Assembly: GCA_005888595.1 (NCBI GenBank)
Contig: VBAL01000111.1
Span: 9,450 to 50,317, forward strand
DNA length: 40,868 nt
Reading direction: 5' to 3'
From: Candidatus Segetimicrobium genomatis
Lineage (GTDB): Bacteria > Sysuimicrobiota > Sysuimicrobiia > Sysuimicrobiales > Kaftiobacteriaceae
In this document: positions 8,558 through 16,953 of the stretch, in pieces
How positions within the stretch are numbered: the stretch's first letter is position 1
How the letters are laid out: every line of letters begins with the position of its first letter
Translations under genes and position numbers: made by a program
Notes under the pieces: model-generated
Database searches by the model: none
Told to the model about the DNA's origin: nothing
Seen by the model: the letters and a program-made list of their open reading frames with translations, nothing else

Positions 8558-10268
8558 GCTTGATCTGACCTCTTCCCCGGCTCGCAATCAACTTTGGCGA
8601 GCTACCTCCCCGACTGGATCCCTGATGCTCGTAGATGCGCGCAACGTCTTCCAGGGTGTTGATTTCGTCGGGCGTCTTGTCGTCACGGATGCGTTTGATC
8701 CGCGGAAACCGCAGCGCATAACCGCTGGGATGCCGCGGGCTGCGGGTGATGGCATCGAACGCAACCTCGAGTACGATCTTGGGCTCCACAAGTTTCACGC
8801 GACCACGATCCACCACCGTGTGCGCGCGAAACCACTCGGTCAGCGAGGCGATCTCCGCATCCGTCAACCCGCTGTAGGCCTTGCCGATGGGCGCCAGCGT
8901 CTCGCCGTTGCGCACGGCGAACGTCACATCGCTGAGCACTCCGGCCCGCTTGCCATGCCCCTGCTCTGCGGCAACCACCACGACGTCCAGCGTGGCCAGT
9001 TCTTCCTTCAACTTCATCCACTGCCGCCCCCGCTTGCCGGGCTGATAGCGGCTCTCGGGCCGCTTGATGACCAGTCCCTCGTTCCCGCGATCCCGGGCTT
9101 CACGGAAGCGGACCTCCAGGTCCTGAGGGGTGGTGGCGACCGTTGAGTTTGCCTGCTGCACCGACGCCCCCAGCCGCAGGGCGCGTAGCCTGCGCTGACG
9201 ATCCGCCAGTGGGACGTCGAGCACATCCTCGCCGTCTACGTGCAGCAGGTCGAAGGCGAACAGCATCACAGGAACCTCAGCGATCAGTTCGCTGGGGTCT
9301 TTTCGGCGTAATCGCTGCTGCAATTGCGTGAAGGGGATGGCCCGGCCGTCCCGCCAGGCCACGATCTCTCCATCGAGGATATAGCGGCCGGCCAGCGCGC
9401 GCAGATCGCCGTGCAGCTCCGGAAACGATGGGGTGATCTCATCCAGCGTGCGGCTGAAGATGGCCAGGCGCGTGCCATCGTAGTGCGCCTGGGCGCGCAC
9501 GCCATCGTACTTGTCCTCGACCAGCAGCGCCTCCGGCGGGCCTCCTCCGTCGCTGTCGCCCCGGACGGGCTCAAACGCCTCCGCGGGTGTAAAGATTGGG
9601 TCGGCTAGCATGAACCGAAAGGGGCGGAACAACTGCAGCCGGGCTTCGCCGAGGCGGCCATGCCGCGCCAGGACCGCGACGGCACCAATATCGCTGATCA
9701 GCATGTTCGCGCGGCGCACGTCATCGAGGGACCGGCCGAACGCTTTCGCCACGGCTTCCTCCAGGAGCCCCTCCTTCAGCCCGACCCGCATGTCTGAGGT
9801 GATGATGCGGACGAGATACTTCGCCTCGAGCGGATCGGCATTCTCAAACAACGACCGCATGGCTTCGAGCTTGATCTGACGGGATCCTTTGCCCGCAGAA
9901 GCGGCCAGCCGGGAGAAGATTTCGTTGACCGTGGTGAGGGTCAGCGGAGTGGGAAAGAGCGGTGCCCGCACCTTTCGCGTGAGCAGCTCGGCGGCCACCG
10001 ACCCTAGGTCGCCGTGCGTGAGGTAGCTGCTGTCCAGATCGGCCCACGACGCGCCCGCGACGTCCAGCAACGCGTCGGCGATCGCCGACCAGCCCACGTT
10101 GAGTGCCCGCCCATCGCCGGCCGGAAACGGCGAACCGGTCAGGTAGGTGCAGGCGATCTGCAACTCGCCGTCGCTGAGAGACTGCAGGTAGGCCGCCAGC
10201 AGATCAATTTTCTGGAGTTTGCTCGTCGTCCCAGAGACCGCCTCCAGGACTTCGGCGAGTGGGCGCAT
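8541..10268 (-). CDS. ATP-dependent DNA ligase, archaeal/eukaryal type (LIG1/LigB-like)
   Basis: 575-residue DNA ligase joining nicks with ATP. Order: N-terminal DNA-binding domain (about 1-215), adenylation domain with motif I E-D-K-Y-D-G-V-R (catalytic Lys243), L-D-G-E-I-V-A-W (motif III region), E-G-L-V-I-K-R (motif IV) and W-M-K-L-K (motif V), and C-terminal OB domain with F-P-R-I-K-R-I-R-D-D-K. Bacteria use NAD-dependent LigA for replication, so this would be a repair or auxiliary ligase; the long form resembles archaeal replicative ligases more than the short bacterial LigC/LigD enzymes. No Ku, polymerase or nuclease domain is attached. ATG 10268 has an AGGGGG ribosome-binding site. Confidence 0.96.
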   Translation of the reverse strand: MRPLAEVLEAVSGTTSKLQKIDLLAAYLQSLSDGELQIACTYLTGSPFPAGDGRALNVGWSAIADALLDVAGASWADLDSSYLTHGDLGSVAAELLTRKVRAPLFPTPLTLTTVNEIFSRLAASAGKGSRQIKLEAMRSLFENADPLEAKYLVRIITSDMRVGLKEGLLEEAVAKAFGRSLDDVRRANMLISDIGAVAVLARHGRLGEARLQLFRPFRFMLADPIFTPAEAFEPVRGDSDGGGPPEALLVEDKYDGVRAQAHYDGTRLAIFSRTLDEITPSFPELHGDLRALAGRYILDGEIVAWRDGRAIPFTQLQQRLRRKDPSELIAEVPVMLFAFDLLHVDGEDVLDVPLADRQRRLRALRLGASVQQANSTVATTPQDLEVRFREARDRGNEGLVIKRPESRYQPGKRGRQWMKLKEELATLDVVVVAAEQGHGKRAGVLSDVTFAVRNGETLAPIGKAYSGLTDAEIASLTEWFRAHTVVDRGRVKLVEPKIVLEVAFDAITRSPRHPSGYALRFPRIKRIRDDKTPDEINTLEDVARIYEHQGSSRGGSSPKLIASRGRGQIKHDQIQ

Positions 10269-10294
10269 CCGTTTCCCCCTCTATGTGCCTGTTC

Positions 10295-10303
10295 ATTCTA
10301 GCA
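10295..10303 (-). promoter_or_regulatory. Possible extended -10 promoter for the ligase-NfeD-tsa run
   Basis: TGCTAGAAT on the minus strand matches an extended -10 (TGnTATAAT) in all but one position. It is about 30 bases upstream of the ligase start. There is no convincing -35, which extended -10 promoters can do without. It would let the ligase and downstream genes be transcribed apart from the upstream amidotransferase. Confidence 0.4.
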
Positions 10304-10330
10304 CGACCATTCGGGGGAGGATTCGAACTG

Positions 10331-10403
10331 CGTGATTCGTGATTCGACAAAACCACACTCTGCATTGCGAATCACGAATCACGAACCACGAGTCACGAAT
10401 CAC
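10331..10403. repeat. Inverted heptamer-array element, GTGATTC type
   Basis: Left arm 10331-10347 (two units), spacer 20 bases, right arm 10368-10403 (five inverse units, with ACCAC and AGTCAC variants). The first unit on the gene side supplies the TGA stop of the amidotransferase gene (CGG-TGA-TTC). Same family as 6594-6665 and 38394-38493. Confidence 0.9.
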
Positions 10404-11128
10404 CGTCGCTTGCGCGCGGCCGCGACGAGGGCTTGGAAGAGCTTTCGCTGGCCGGCGTGATGGTCGACCATGCGCTCGGGGTGCCACTGCACACCCATCA
10501 CAAACGGACGTGCGGGATGTTCAATGGTTTCGATAATTCCGTCAGGCGCACGCGCCGTCACCACGAATCCCGGTGCGACGTCCTTCACCGCCTGATGGTG
10601 AAAGCTGTTTACCTCCGCCGCCGGACCGCCCAGTTGAGAGGCGACCTGGCTGCCGCGCTTGACGGCGACCGGATGCGCGGGCTTCCACGCCGGGGTTCCC
10701 TTATCTTGCACATGCGCGTCCGGGGCCAAACCCAGCAGCGTCAGGTCCTGATGCAGCGAGCCGCCGGCGGCGACATTGAGGGTCTGGATGCCGCGGCAAA
10801 TCCCCAGAATGGGCATCTCCGCCGCGAGGGCGGCGCGGGCGATCAGCAACTCCGCGGTGTCGCGCGGCGCGTCGATCTTCACGCCGGCGTCAGGCAGGAT
10901 CGTCTCACCGTAATGCCGGGGATCGATATCTTCCCCACCGCTGAGGAGCAGGGCATCAAGCCCAGCGAGCACACTGCCGGGATCTTGGGCGCGGAGCACG
11001 TCCGCGGGCTCCAGCCACACTGGCTCCCCACCGGCCGCGGCGACCGCGTCGGCGTAGCGCCGGCTGTTGGACGAGGTCGATCCGCCGGTGGTCGCCGTGA
11101 TGCCGATCCGGGGTCGAGAACGCTTCAC
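10400..11128 (-). CDS. Class I glutamine amidotransferase, PuuD-like gamma-glutamyl hydrolase
   Basis: 242 residues from GTG 11128. It is a free-standing class I amidotransferase with nucleophile C111 in G-I-C-R-G-I-Q-T-L-N-V, oxyanion region L-S-G-G-E-D-I-D-P (62-70), and H216/E218 in Q-W-H-P-E, a complete triad. Together with F-H-H-Q-A-V-K these match peptidase C26, which includes PuuD (gamma-glutamyl-GABA hydrolase). The real substrate cannot be told from sequence. The GTG overlaps the stop of the upstream gene in a GTGA, pointing to coupled translation, and its stop codon lies in the following repeat. Confidence 0.88.
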   Translation of the reverse strand: MKRSRPRIGITATTGGSTSSNSRRYADAVAAAGGEPVWLEPADVLRAQDPGSVLAGLDALLLSGGEDIDPRHYGETILPDAGVKIDAPRDTAELLIARAALAAEMPILGICRGIQTLNVAAGGSLHQDLTLLGLAPDAHVQDKGTPAWKPAHPVAVKRGSQVASQLGGPAAEVNSFHHQAVKDVAPGFVVTARAPDGIIETIEHPARPFVMGVQWHPERMVDHHAGQRKLFQALVAAARKRR

Positions 11129-11859
11129 GGCTTGCTCGTCGTGCCGCCGAGCCAGGCGCAGATGCTGCACGGCGCAAGCGCGTCGGCCTGCGATGACAGA
11201 ATAAATCCGTCCGTGGTCATCTGCAGCGACCGGATTGGAAAGTTCACCGGCCAGTCCTTCTGGCTCATCACGGGGTTGATCTGCGATTCCATAAGACGGA
11301 TGATCGGGGAGAACAAGGGGAAGCCGTTGATCCGCATGTTATCGACATGAAAGTTGATCTCTTTGGTTCCTTTGACCGAAAAGCGGCCCTTCAACCAGAT
11401 CTTGATCGGCAACCCATTGAAGGGCACGGTCCCCTCGCCGTAGATGGATGTCCCATCTGACCACAGCCGGATGTCTTTGAACGCGTTGGAGGCGAGGAAA
11501 AACTCCTGCAGGCGCTGCACGCTCACCCGGCCGTGAAAAGCCGTGCCCCGGTAATCGAGAATCTTGATGTGTTCTTGCTCCAGCGCGCGGACGTCCAGGG
11601 TGATCCCAACCAACTTGAACCAGACCTCATCCACCAGCATGCCGCCGAGGTTGGCATTCTTTGCAAAGATGCTGATCCGGGCGTAGCCGCCGTCGTAGAG
11701 GTCGGGCACCAGATCGAACTGAATATCCTGCGTCCCTAAGAAGCGACTGAAGGCCCGAAGGAGGGCGGAATCGCCCTGCCCCGCAACCGACCCGGCGAGC
11801 ACGGCGAGTAAGAGGCCGACGCCTAACACGACACCTGCACTCCTCAAGGTGATGCGCAC
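11125..11859 (-). CDS. Secreted LmeA-like phospholipid-binding protein (DUF2993)
   Basis: 244 residues from GTG 11859, with an N-terminal hydrophobic signal segment (about 6-27) ending in A-G-Q-G. The body is a beta-rich domain with patterns typical of DUF2993 (V-D-E-V-W-F-K-L-V-G-I-T-L-D, R-V-S-V-Q-R-L-Q-E-F, I-W-L-K-G-R-F, D-N-M-R-I-N-G-F-P-L). Family members such as mycobacterial LmeA bind acidic phospholipids in the cell envelope; I infer a similar envelope role. The GTG is 4 bases past the stop of the upstream gene, whose last codons hold the Shine-Dalgarno AGGAAGGG. The frame is open far upstream, but only this start makes sense. Confidence 0.75.
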   Translation of the reverse strand: MRITLRSAGVVLGVGLLLAVLAGSVAGQGDSALLRAFSRFLGTQDIQFDLVPDLYDGGYARISIFAKNANLGGMLVDEVWFKLVGITLDVRALEQEHIKILDYRGTAFHGRVSVQRLQEFFLASNAFKDIRLWSDGTSIYGEGTVPFNGLPIKIWLKGRFSVKGTKEINFHVDNMRINGFPLFSPIIRLMESQINPVMSQKDWPVNFPIRSLQMTTDGFILSSQADALAPCSICAWLGGTTSKP

Positions 11860-11863
11860 GATC

Positions 11864-12856
11864 TTACCCTTCCTGAAAGGCGGCGGCATGCGCGAACACG
11901 GCCGGCTGCCCGCCCGTGTGCCAGAACACGACGTTCTGGTCGGGTGTGAACCGCTCCTGTGCAATCAACCCCATAAGGCCTGCCATCGCCTTCCCAGTGT
12001 ACACAGGGTCAAGCAGCACCCCCTCGGTCCGCGCGACGATGCGGATCGCATCCAGGCATTCAGGGGTCGGTACCCCATATCGTTCCCCAACATAGTCGTC
12101 GTAGACAATGAGATCGTCTGGATGCGGCCGCCAGCGTAGATCCACGAGCTCGACCAATTCACCCACGATACCCAACACGCGGGTCGTCACCACCTCACGC
12201 CGGGGGCCGGCGCTGATCCCAATCACCTGAACGCCGCTGTCGGTGAGTTTCGTCCCGGTGTACAGGCCGGACTGCGTTCCTCCGGAGGTACTGGCATGGA
12301 CCACCGCGTCCACACGGACGCCGCTGGCATTGGCCTGGGAGAGCAGTTCCAGCCACGCCCCCAGATAGCCGGCCGCGCCGGTGGCGTTGCTGCCGCCGCG
12401 CGGGATCACAAAGGGCTTGCGTCCATCCCGGCGCAACTGGCGCGCCAGGTCCTCGACGACGCCCGCCACGATGTAGTCATCATCGGTCTGGATGATGCGC
12501 ACCTCGGCACCAAAAATGCGATCCAAGAGCAGGTTCCCCTGCGCCTGATCGGGCGGCTCCCCGTTCAGCACCACGATGGGCTCGAAGCCCAACCGCCGTG
12601 CGGCCGCGGCGGTCATGCGGGCATGGTTGGATTGAACCGCCCCCACCGTAATGACCACATCGCATCCCTGCTGGCGGGCCTGCCCCAGCAGGAACTCCAA
12701 CTTGCGAGCCTTGTTGCCACCCAGGGCCAAACCGGTCAGATCGTCGCGCTTGATCCAGATGTGTGGACCGTGGAGGTAGTCGCTGAGCCTTGGCGCCTCT
12801 TCCAGTGGCGTGGGGAGATGAGCGAGCTTGATACGGGGAAGATTTCCGAGCTGCAC
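11864..12856 (-). CDS. PLP-dependent D-cysteine desulfhydrase / ACC deaminase family enzyme
   Basis: About 330 residues of the fold-type II PLP family that includes D-cysteine desulfhydrase and 1-aminocyclopropane-1-carboxylate deaminase. The PLP lysine is K49 in L-G-G-N-K-A-R-K, followed by V-G-A-V-Q-S-N-H-A-R-M-T and S-T-S-G-G-T-Q-S-G-L. C-terminal F-W-H-T-G-G-Q-P-A-V-F is typical of DcyD, which converts D-cysteine to pyruvate, sulfide and ammonia. ACC deaminase is the alternative and cannot be excluded by eye. Start: GTG 12856 with GGGGGT upstream; an in-frame TTG at 12868 is also possible. It lies just after a GTGAATA repeat element. Confidence 0.85.
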   Translation of the reverse strand: MQLGNLPRIKLAHLPTPLEEAPRLSDYLHGPHIWIKRDDLTGLALGGNKARKLEFLLGQARQQGCDVVITVGAVQSNHARMTAAAARRLGFEPIVVLNGEPPDQAQGNLLLDRIFGAEVRIIQTDDDYIVAGVVEDLARQLRRDGRKPFVIPRGGSNATGAAGYLGAWLELLSQANASGVRVDAVVHASTSGGTQSGLYTGTKLTDSGVQVIGISAGPRREVVTTRVLGIVGELVELVDLRWRPHPDDLIVYDDYVGERYGVPTPECLDAIRIVARTEGVLLDPVYTGKAMAGLMGLIAQERFTPDQNVVFWHTGGQPAVFAHAAAFQEG

Positions 12857-12872
12857 TTTAACCCCCAAACTT

Positions 12873-13011
12873 CGTGAATAGTGAATAGTGATTAGTGAAT
12901 AGTACCACCGTCGTATGCGTCTCTTCGGTATCGGACAGTCTCGTGCGTTCCATTGAGTCCGCCGTTCCTATTCACTATTCACTATTCACTATTCACCATT
13001 CACTATTTACT
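12873..13011. repeat. Inverted heptamer-array element, GTGAATA type
   Basis: Left arm 12873-12903 (four units, one GTGATTA), spacer about 64 bases, right arm 12968-13011 (six inverse units). This is the longest copy of the type found at 5283-5402. It supplies the stop of the pxpB-pxpC fusion (AAA-TAG) and ends about 17 bases before the next start codon. Confidence 0.92.
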
Positions 13012-14643
13012 GGACAGATCGCGCAGCGTCTCCTCCCAAGCGCGCAAAGCGTCAACGGCCTGCTCGATGGTCGCCGGCACGAACCGGATCCGTGTCCCGG
13101 GCCTGGCCTGCGCGACGATCCGCAGGTCAGCCGAGGCCACGACGCCGGGTTTCGGGTATCCGCCTGTCGTGGGCCCGTCAGGCATGATCACGATCGGCTG
13201 CCCGGCCTCCGGCACTTGCACCGCCCCGGGAAGCAACCCATCGGACAACATCTCGACCCGCCTGGCCGGAACGGCGGGCCCATTCAGGCGGACGCCTGCG
13301 CGGTCGCTCTGCACGCTAATGGAAAACGCCGCCTGCCAGAATCGCTCGCGGGATGCACTATCAAACCACGCGTCCTGCGGCCCGGGGAGGACGCGAACAA
13401 CTGCCTCCTCCACGGGGATCTCGAGCGAAATCGAGCTCGACGCCGCGAGGCGACTCGGTCCTTCTCCCCGCCCCAACGCGTCTCCTGCCCGCAGCCGTCT
13501 GCCGCCCGCCCCACCCAATCCGCCCGGCACGTAGGTCGCGGTGCTCCCGAGCACTGCCGCGACGGCGATCCCACCAGCGACCCCAACATATGCCCACATC
13601 CCCCGGCGGGGCGCTCCAAAGTAGAGCATCTGGCCGGTGCGCATCGCGATGGGGGTCCACGGCTGCAACTCGCGGCCGTCCAGCGACGCAGAGAAGTCGG
13701 CGCCGGTCACGGCAATCGTCACGTCATCCAGGGCGCGCAGCACCGGACCAGGAGCCGTGCACTCTACTGCGGCCGCAGATGGGCGATTTCCCACCAGAAG
13801 ATTCGCGAGCTGAAGGGCGGCGGGGTCCATCGCGCCGGCCGACGGCAGCCCCAGGCTGCGGGATCCTGTTCGGCCCAGATCCTGCACAGTCGTGTACAGT
13901 CCCGCATCGCGCACTTCCATGGCCGGGCGCCCCGCAGGCTCTACCAGGCCTGGCGATCCGAGCGGGATCTCGGGAAACACAGCCGACGTGACCGGCACGA
14001 ACCGAACATGGTCTCCGGGCCGGAGCAGAATGGGATCGGGATGCCGCGGATCGTAGATGATCCGCGGCGTGCGGCCGATGAGTCTCCACCCGCCGGGGGT
14101 GGACAGCGGATAGACGCCGGTGAGCGCGTCGGCAATCCCTACCGATCCCGCCGGGACGCGGGTGCGCGGCACCGACAGGCGCGGCCTGCGCAGGGAGGCC
14201 GCCACAATACCCAGATACGGAAATCCGGGAGCAAATCCCAGCATCAGCACCTGGTAGTCCTGGCGGCTATGAAGCTCGATGGCTTCGCGGGTGGTCAGAC
14301 CGCTCATCTTGGCGACGTCGGCGAGATCCGGGCCGGCGTCTCCACCATAGACGACCGGAAGCTCGATCAGCCGGCCGGCGCCGTCTTGGTCAGGAAGAAG
14401 GTTCTGGAGCAACTGCAGGGCGGTGCCGGCCAGACGGTTACGGTCCGCTGTCAAAGGATCGATGATCAGCAGCAGGGACCGCAACGTCGGCACGACCTCG
14501 ATTACGCCGGGCAGGTCGCGCAGCCGGCGACTCAACGCCCGGACGCAACCACTGATCTCTGTAGAGAGTTCGTCCGCGAACTCGACGACCAGTCCGCGGT
14601 CTCCGAACGGGAGGACCGAGGCCGTCCTGGACCCGCGTGTCAT
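13003..14643 (-). CDS. Fused 5-oxoprolinase subunits PxpB-PxpC (KipI-KipA)
   Basis: 546-residue fusion. The N-terminal half (about 1-235) is KipI/PxpB: F-G-D-R-G-L-V-V-E-F at the start and the diagnostic G-F-A-P-G-F-P-Y-L-G. The C-terminal half (about 240-546) is KipA/PxpC: G-L-Y-T-T-V-Q-D-L-G-R, V-G-V-A-G-G-I, and P-D-G-P-T-T-G-G-Y-P-K. With PxpA these subunits hydrolyse 5-oxoproline to glutamate using ATP. Separate genes are usual and fusions are known; no pxpA is in this window. The ATG overlaps the pheA stop as ATGA. The last codons run into the repeat at 12968-13011. Confidence 0.93.
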   Translation of the reverse strand: MTRGSRTASVLPFGDRGLVVEFADELSTEISGCVRALSRRLRDLPGVIEVVPTLRSLLLIIDPLTADRNRLAGTALQLLQNLLPDQDGAGRLIELPVVYGGDAGPDLADVAKMSGLTTREAIELHSRQDYQVLMLGFAPGFPYLGIVAASLRRPRLSVPRTRVPAGSVGIADALTGVYPLSTPGGWRLIGRTPRIIYDPRHPDPILLRPGDHVRFVPVTSAVFPEIPLGSPGLVEPAGRPAMEVRDAGLYTTVQDLGRTGSRSLGLPSAGAMDPAALQLANLLVGNRPSAAAVECTAPGPVLRALDDVTIAVTGADFSASLDGRELQPWTPIAMRTGQMLYFGAPRRGMWAYVGVAGGIAVAAVLGSTATYVPGGLGGAGGRRLRAGDALGRGEGPSRLAASSSISLEIPVEEAVVRVLPGPQDAWFDSASRERFWQAAFSISVQSDRAGVRLNGPAVPARRVEMLSDGLLPGAVQVPEAGQPIVIMPDGPTTGGYPKPGVVASADLRIVAQARPGTRIRFVPATIEQAVDALRAWEETLRDLSSK

Positions 14644-15461
14644 GGGAGGGGGGGCGGAGACTTGGGATACGAGCCAAGGATGCGCAGAAAGACCGTGACG
14701 CGTGAAAGATCCAGCAGCGCCGCGGCAGCCGGTGGGTCGTCCTGGTGGCCTTCAAAGTCCACATAAAACAAATACTCCCAGGGAACCTCACGGCGCGGCC
14801 GCGACTCCAATTTTGTGAGATTGATTGAGCGGGTGGCAAACGCGCCGAGGGCCAGATAGAGGGCGCCGGGGATGTTCTGCGTGGTGAAGACGATCGACGT
14901 TTTCGCCCCCACGATCCGCGGGGCCGGTTCTGGGGCCAGGCTGAGAAACTTCGTGTAGTTGGCCGGATTGGTCTCGATTCCCTCTGCGAGAACGGCCAAG
15001 CCGTAGATATGCGCGGCGCCTACGCTGGCGATTGCGGCTGCCCCGCGCAGGTGCCGCTCGGCCACCATCTTCGCGCTGCCGGCGGTGTCGTATGCCGGCA
15101 CCGGCTCCACCCCATGCTGACGGAGAAAGGCCTCACACTGCGCCAGGGCCTGCGGGTGTGAATATGCCCGGCGGATGGCGCGGAGCTCCTGGCCGGGCAT
15201 CGCCATCAAACAATGGCGGATGCGCAGGTCGAGCTCGCCCGTGATGAACAGGGCATGAGCGAGCAACAGGTCGTACGTCTCGTTGATCGAGCCGGCCTGG
15301 GAGTTTTCCGCGGGCACCACCGCACGATCGGCGCGCCCGGCCGTGACCGTGTCAAAGACATCACGCAACGTGGGGCGCGGGAGAGCTTCCGCCTCGCCAA
15401 AGAGCTGTGTGACGGCCTCCTCGCTGTACGCGCCTCGCTCACCCTGGAATGCGACTTTCAT
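14640..15461 (-). CDS. pheA: Prephenate dehydratase (monofunctional, with ACT domain)
   Basis: 273 residues converting prephenate to phenylpyruvate in phenylalanine synthesis. The dehydratase domain (about 1-180) shows F-Q-G-E-R-G-A-Y-S-E-E-A, V-P-A-E-N-S-Q-A-G-S-I, S-H-P-Q-A-L-A-Q-C and Y-D-T-A-G-S-A-K. The usual T-R-F motif is T-K-F here (N-Y-T-K-F). The ACT domain follows with N-L-T-K-L-E-S-R-P, the feedback site for phenylalanine. There is no chorismate mutase domain. It lies 22 bases after alr and overlaps the pxpB-pxpC fusion by four bases. Confidence 0.95.
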   Translation of the reverse strand: MKVAFQGERGAYSEEAVTQLFGEAEALPRPTLRDVFDTVTAGRADRAVVPAENSQAGSINETYDLLLAHALFITGELDLRIRHCLMAMPGQELRAIRRAYSHPQALAQCEAFLRQHGVEPVPAYDTAGSAKMVAERHLRGAAAIASVGAAHIYGLAVLAEGIETNPANYTKFLSLAPEPAPRIVGAKTSIVFTTQNIPGALYLALGAFATRSINLTKLESRPRREVPWEYLFYVDFEGHQDDPPAAAALLDLSRVTVFLRILGSYPKSPPPLP

Positions 15462-15483
15462 GGTTCACCGAGAACTGCTGTCT

Positions 15484-16722
15484 CTAGGAGACGCCGTTAT
15501 GGACGTAAATGCGGGGCACGCGCAGCCCGACCCCGCAAAGAATCTCGTAGGAAATGGTTTGCGCCCACGCCGCGACCTCGTCTGCGCTGATGGCATCTCC
15601 GAACAACTGCGCGACATCGCCCGCCGCGACCGGGTGATCACCCACATCCACCATCAGGTGGTCCATGCACACCCGGCCCGCGATGCGATGGCGCTGACCT
15701 CGGATCAGCACTTCGCCCCGCTCGCCGGCCAGCCTCGGGTAGCCGTCCGCGTACCCGCAGGCAATGGTCGCGATCGTCGTCGATGTCTTCGTGCGGTGCG
15801 CGGCTCCGTAGCTGACGGCCGTACCGGGACCCACCCGCGCCGTGCGCACGACGCGGCTGTAGAGGCGCATGGCGGGATGCAGGGATCCCAGCGACGCCAT
15901 CTGCGGCGCCGGGTACAATCCGTACATCGCCAGCCCGACCCGGACCATGTCGAAGTGCGTGTGGGGCGAGGTCAGCGCGCCGGCGCTGTTGGCAACGTGG
16001 ATCAGGGCCCGCGGCACTCGCGCGCGTATCGCCTCCAGCGCGGGCCGAAACCGCAGCAGCTGCTCCTGGGTCATCACATGGTCAGGTTCATCCGCACATG
16101 CGAGCTGGGTATAGCACCCTTCCACCGGGATGCCTTTGGCGGTCAGGCGGTCCAGCAGCACCGGGACGTCCTCAGGAAATACGCCCAGTCGGGTCATGCC
16201 GGTATCCACCTTGAGGTGGACGGGAGGGACAGCGCCGACATGGCGGAGGACGATCTCTGCCATCTCCTGCGACGTGATACTGATGCTCAGCCCGTGGGCC
16301 GTCGCATCGGCCACTTCACCTGCGGTGAGGCCGCCCAGGACCAGGACCGGCGCACTGATCTCTCCCAGCCGGAGCGCGACACCCTCGCCCAGCGTGGCGA
16401 CGCCCAGCCAGGCCGCGTCGGCGGCCAGGGCCGCCCGGCAGACGGGCACGACCCCGTGTCCGTACGCGTCCGCCTTCACCACGGCCATGAGCCGGCAGGA
16501 CCGCGACAGGAGACGGTGGACGGCCCGGATATTGCGGGCGATGGCGGCCAGATCCACTTCGGCCCACGCGCGCAGGGTCGTAGTTTCCGCCGACGGCGCC
16601 AACGGCGTGATGGCTTCGCGCGGTCGCGCCGTCACGGAATCACGCTGTCGCGTCTTCGCGGGGGCGCGTCTCCTCGTATCGATACCCGCACGTTTTCGCT
16701 TGATTGTCGTCCCCCCGCCCAT
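15484..16722 (-). CDS. alr: Alanine racemase
   Basis: PLP enzyme interconverting L- and D-alanine for peptidoglycan. Up to 412 residues from ATG 16722. The family core begins at A-W-A-E-V-D-L-A-A-I-A-R-N (about residue 53), so there is an Arg/Thr-rich N-terminal extension, or the true start lies further in (for example GTG 16635). The PLP lysine is in V-V-K-A-D-A-Y-G-H-G and the catalytic tyrosine region is A-V-S-Y-G-A-A-H-R-T. G-Y-A-D-G-Y-P-R and R-V-C-M-D-H-L-M-V-D-V follow as expected. It is the first gene of the minus-strand run and diverges from the sugar transporter. Confidence 0.95.
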   Translation of the reverse strand: MGGGTTIKRKRAGIDTRRRAPAKTRQRDSVTARPREAITPLAPSAETTTLRAWAEVDLAAIARNIRAVHRLLSRSCRLMAVVKADAYGHGVVPVCRAALAADAAWLGVATLGEGVALRLGEISAPVLVLGGLTAGEVADATAHGLSISITSQEMAEIVLRHVGAVPPVHLKVDTGMTRLGVFPEDVPVLLDRLTAKGIPVEGCYTQLACADEPDHVMTQEQLLRFRPALEAIRARVPRALIHVANSAGALTSPHTHFDMVRVGLAMYGLYPAPQMASLGSLHPAMRLYSRVVRTARVGPGTAVSYGAAHRTKTSTTIATIACGYADGYPRLAGERGEVLIRGQRHRIAGRVCMDHLMVDVGDHPVAAGDVAQLFGDAISADEVAAWAQTISYEILCGVGLRVPRIYVHNGVS

Positions 16723-16760
16723 CGTTTCGACGGGACCTGATGGCGCGCCTACTGACCACG

Positions 16761-16775
16761 CCCTGCACCGCAGGG
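16761..16775. promoter_or_regulatory. Small palindrome in the alr / transporter divergent gap
   Basis: CCCTG-CACCG-CAGGG, a perfect 5-base inverted repeat with a 5-base centre, in the 231-base gap 16723-16953 between alr and the sugar ABC operon. This is a plausible operator position. I see no promoter good enough to call; TTCAAC near 16835 followed 16 bases later by TATCGG is the best plus-strand candidate. Confidence 0.25.
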
Positions 16776-16953
16776 AGGAGCGCGACGCGTGTAGTAATAC
16801 TGAGTCAGAACCTCCCTATCCCGCTGGTCAGGCTTCAACCATGCTGATGAAAAGCTATCGGTCCGCGAGGGAGATCACTCTTTCCTTGCGGGCGGAAGGA
16901 GGTGTCGGGAGTCTTTCGCAGTGCTGAGGCTACTTCTCCCAAGGAGGCACAAG

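Noticed and set aside
10318-10332. GGATTCGAACTGC, like the 3' end of a tRNA on the minus strand
   Set aside because: The flanks do not form a T-stem and no anticodon arm is present upstream.
5283-13011. Short regular repeats as a possible CRISPR array
   Set aside because: Units are 7-9 bases with no unique spacers between them, arms are inverted and no cas gene is present.
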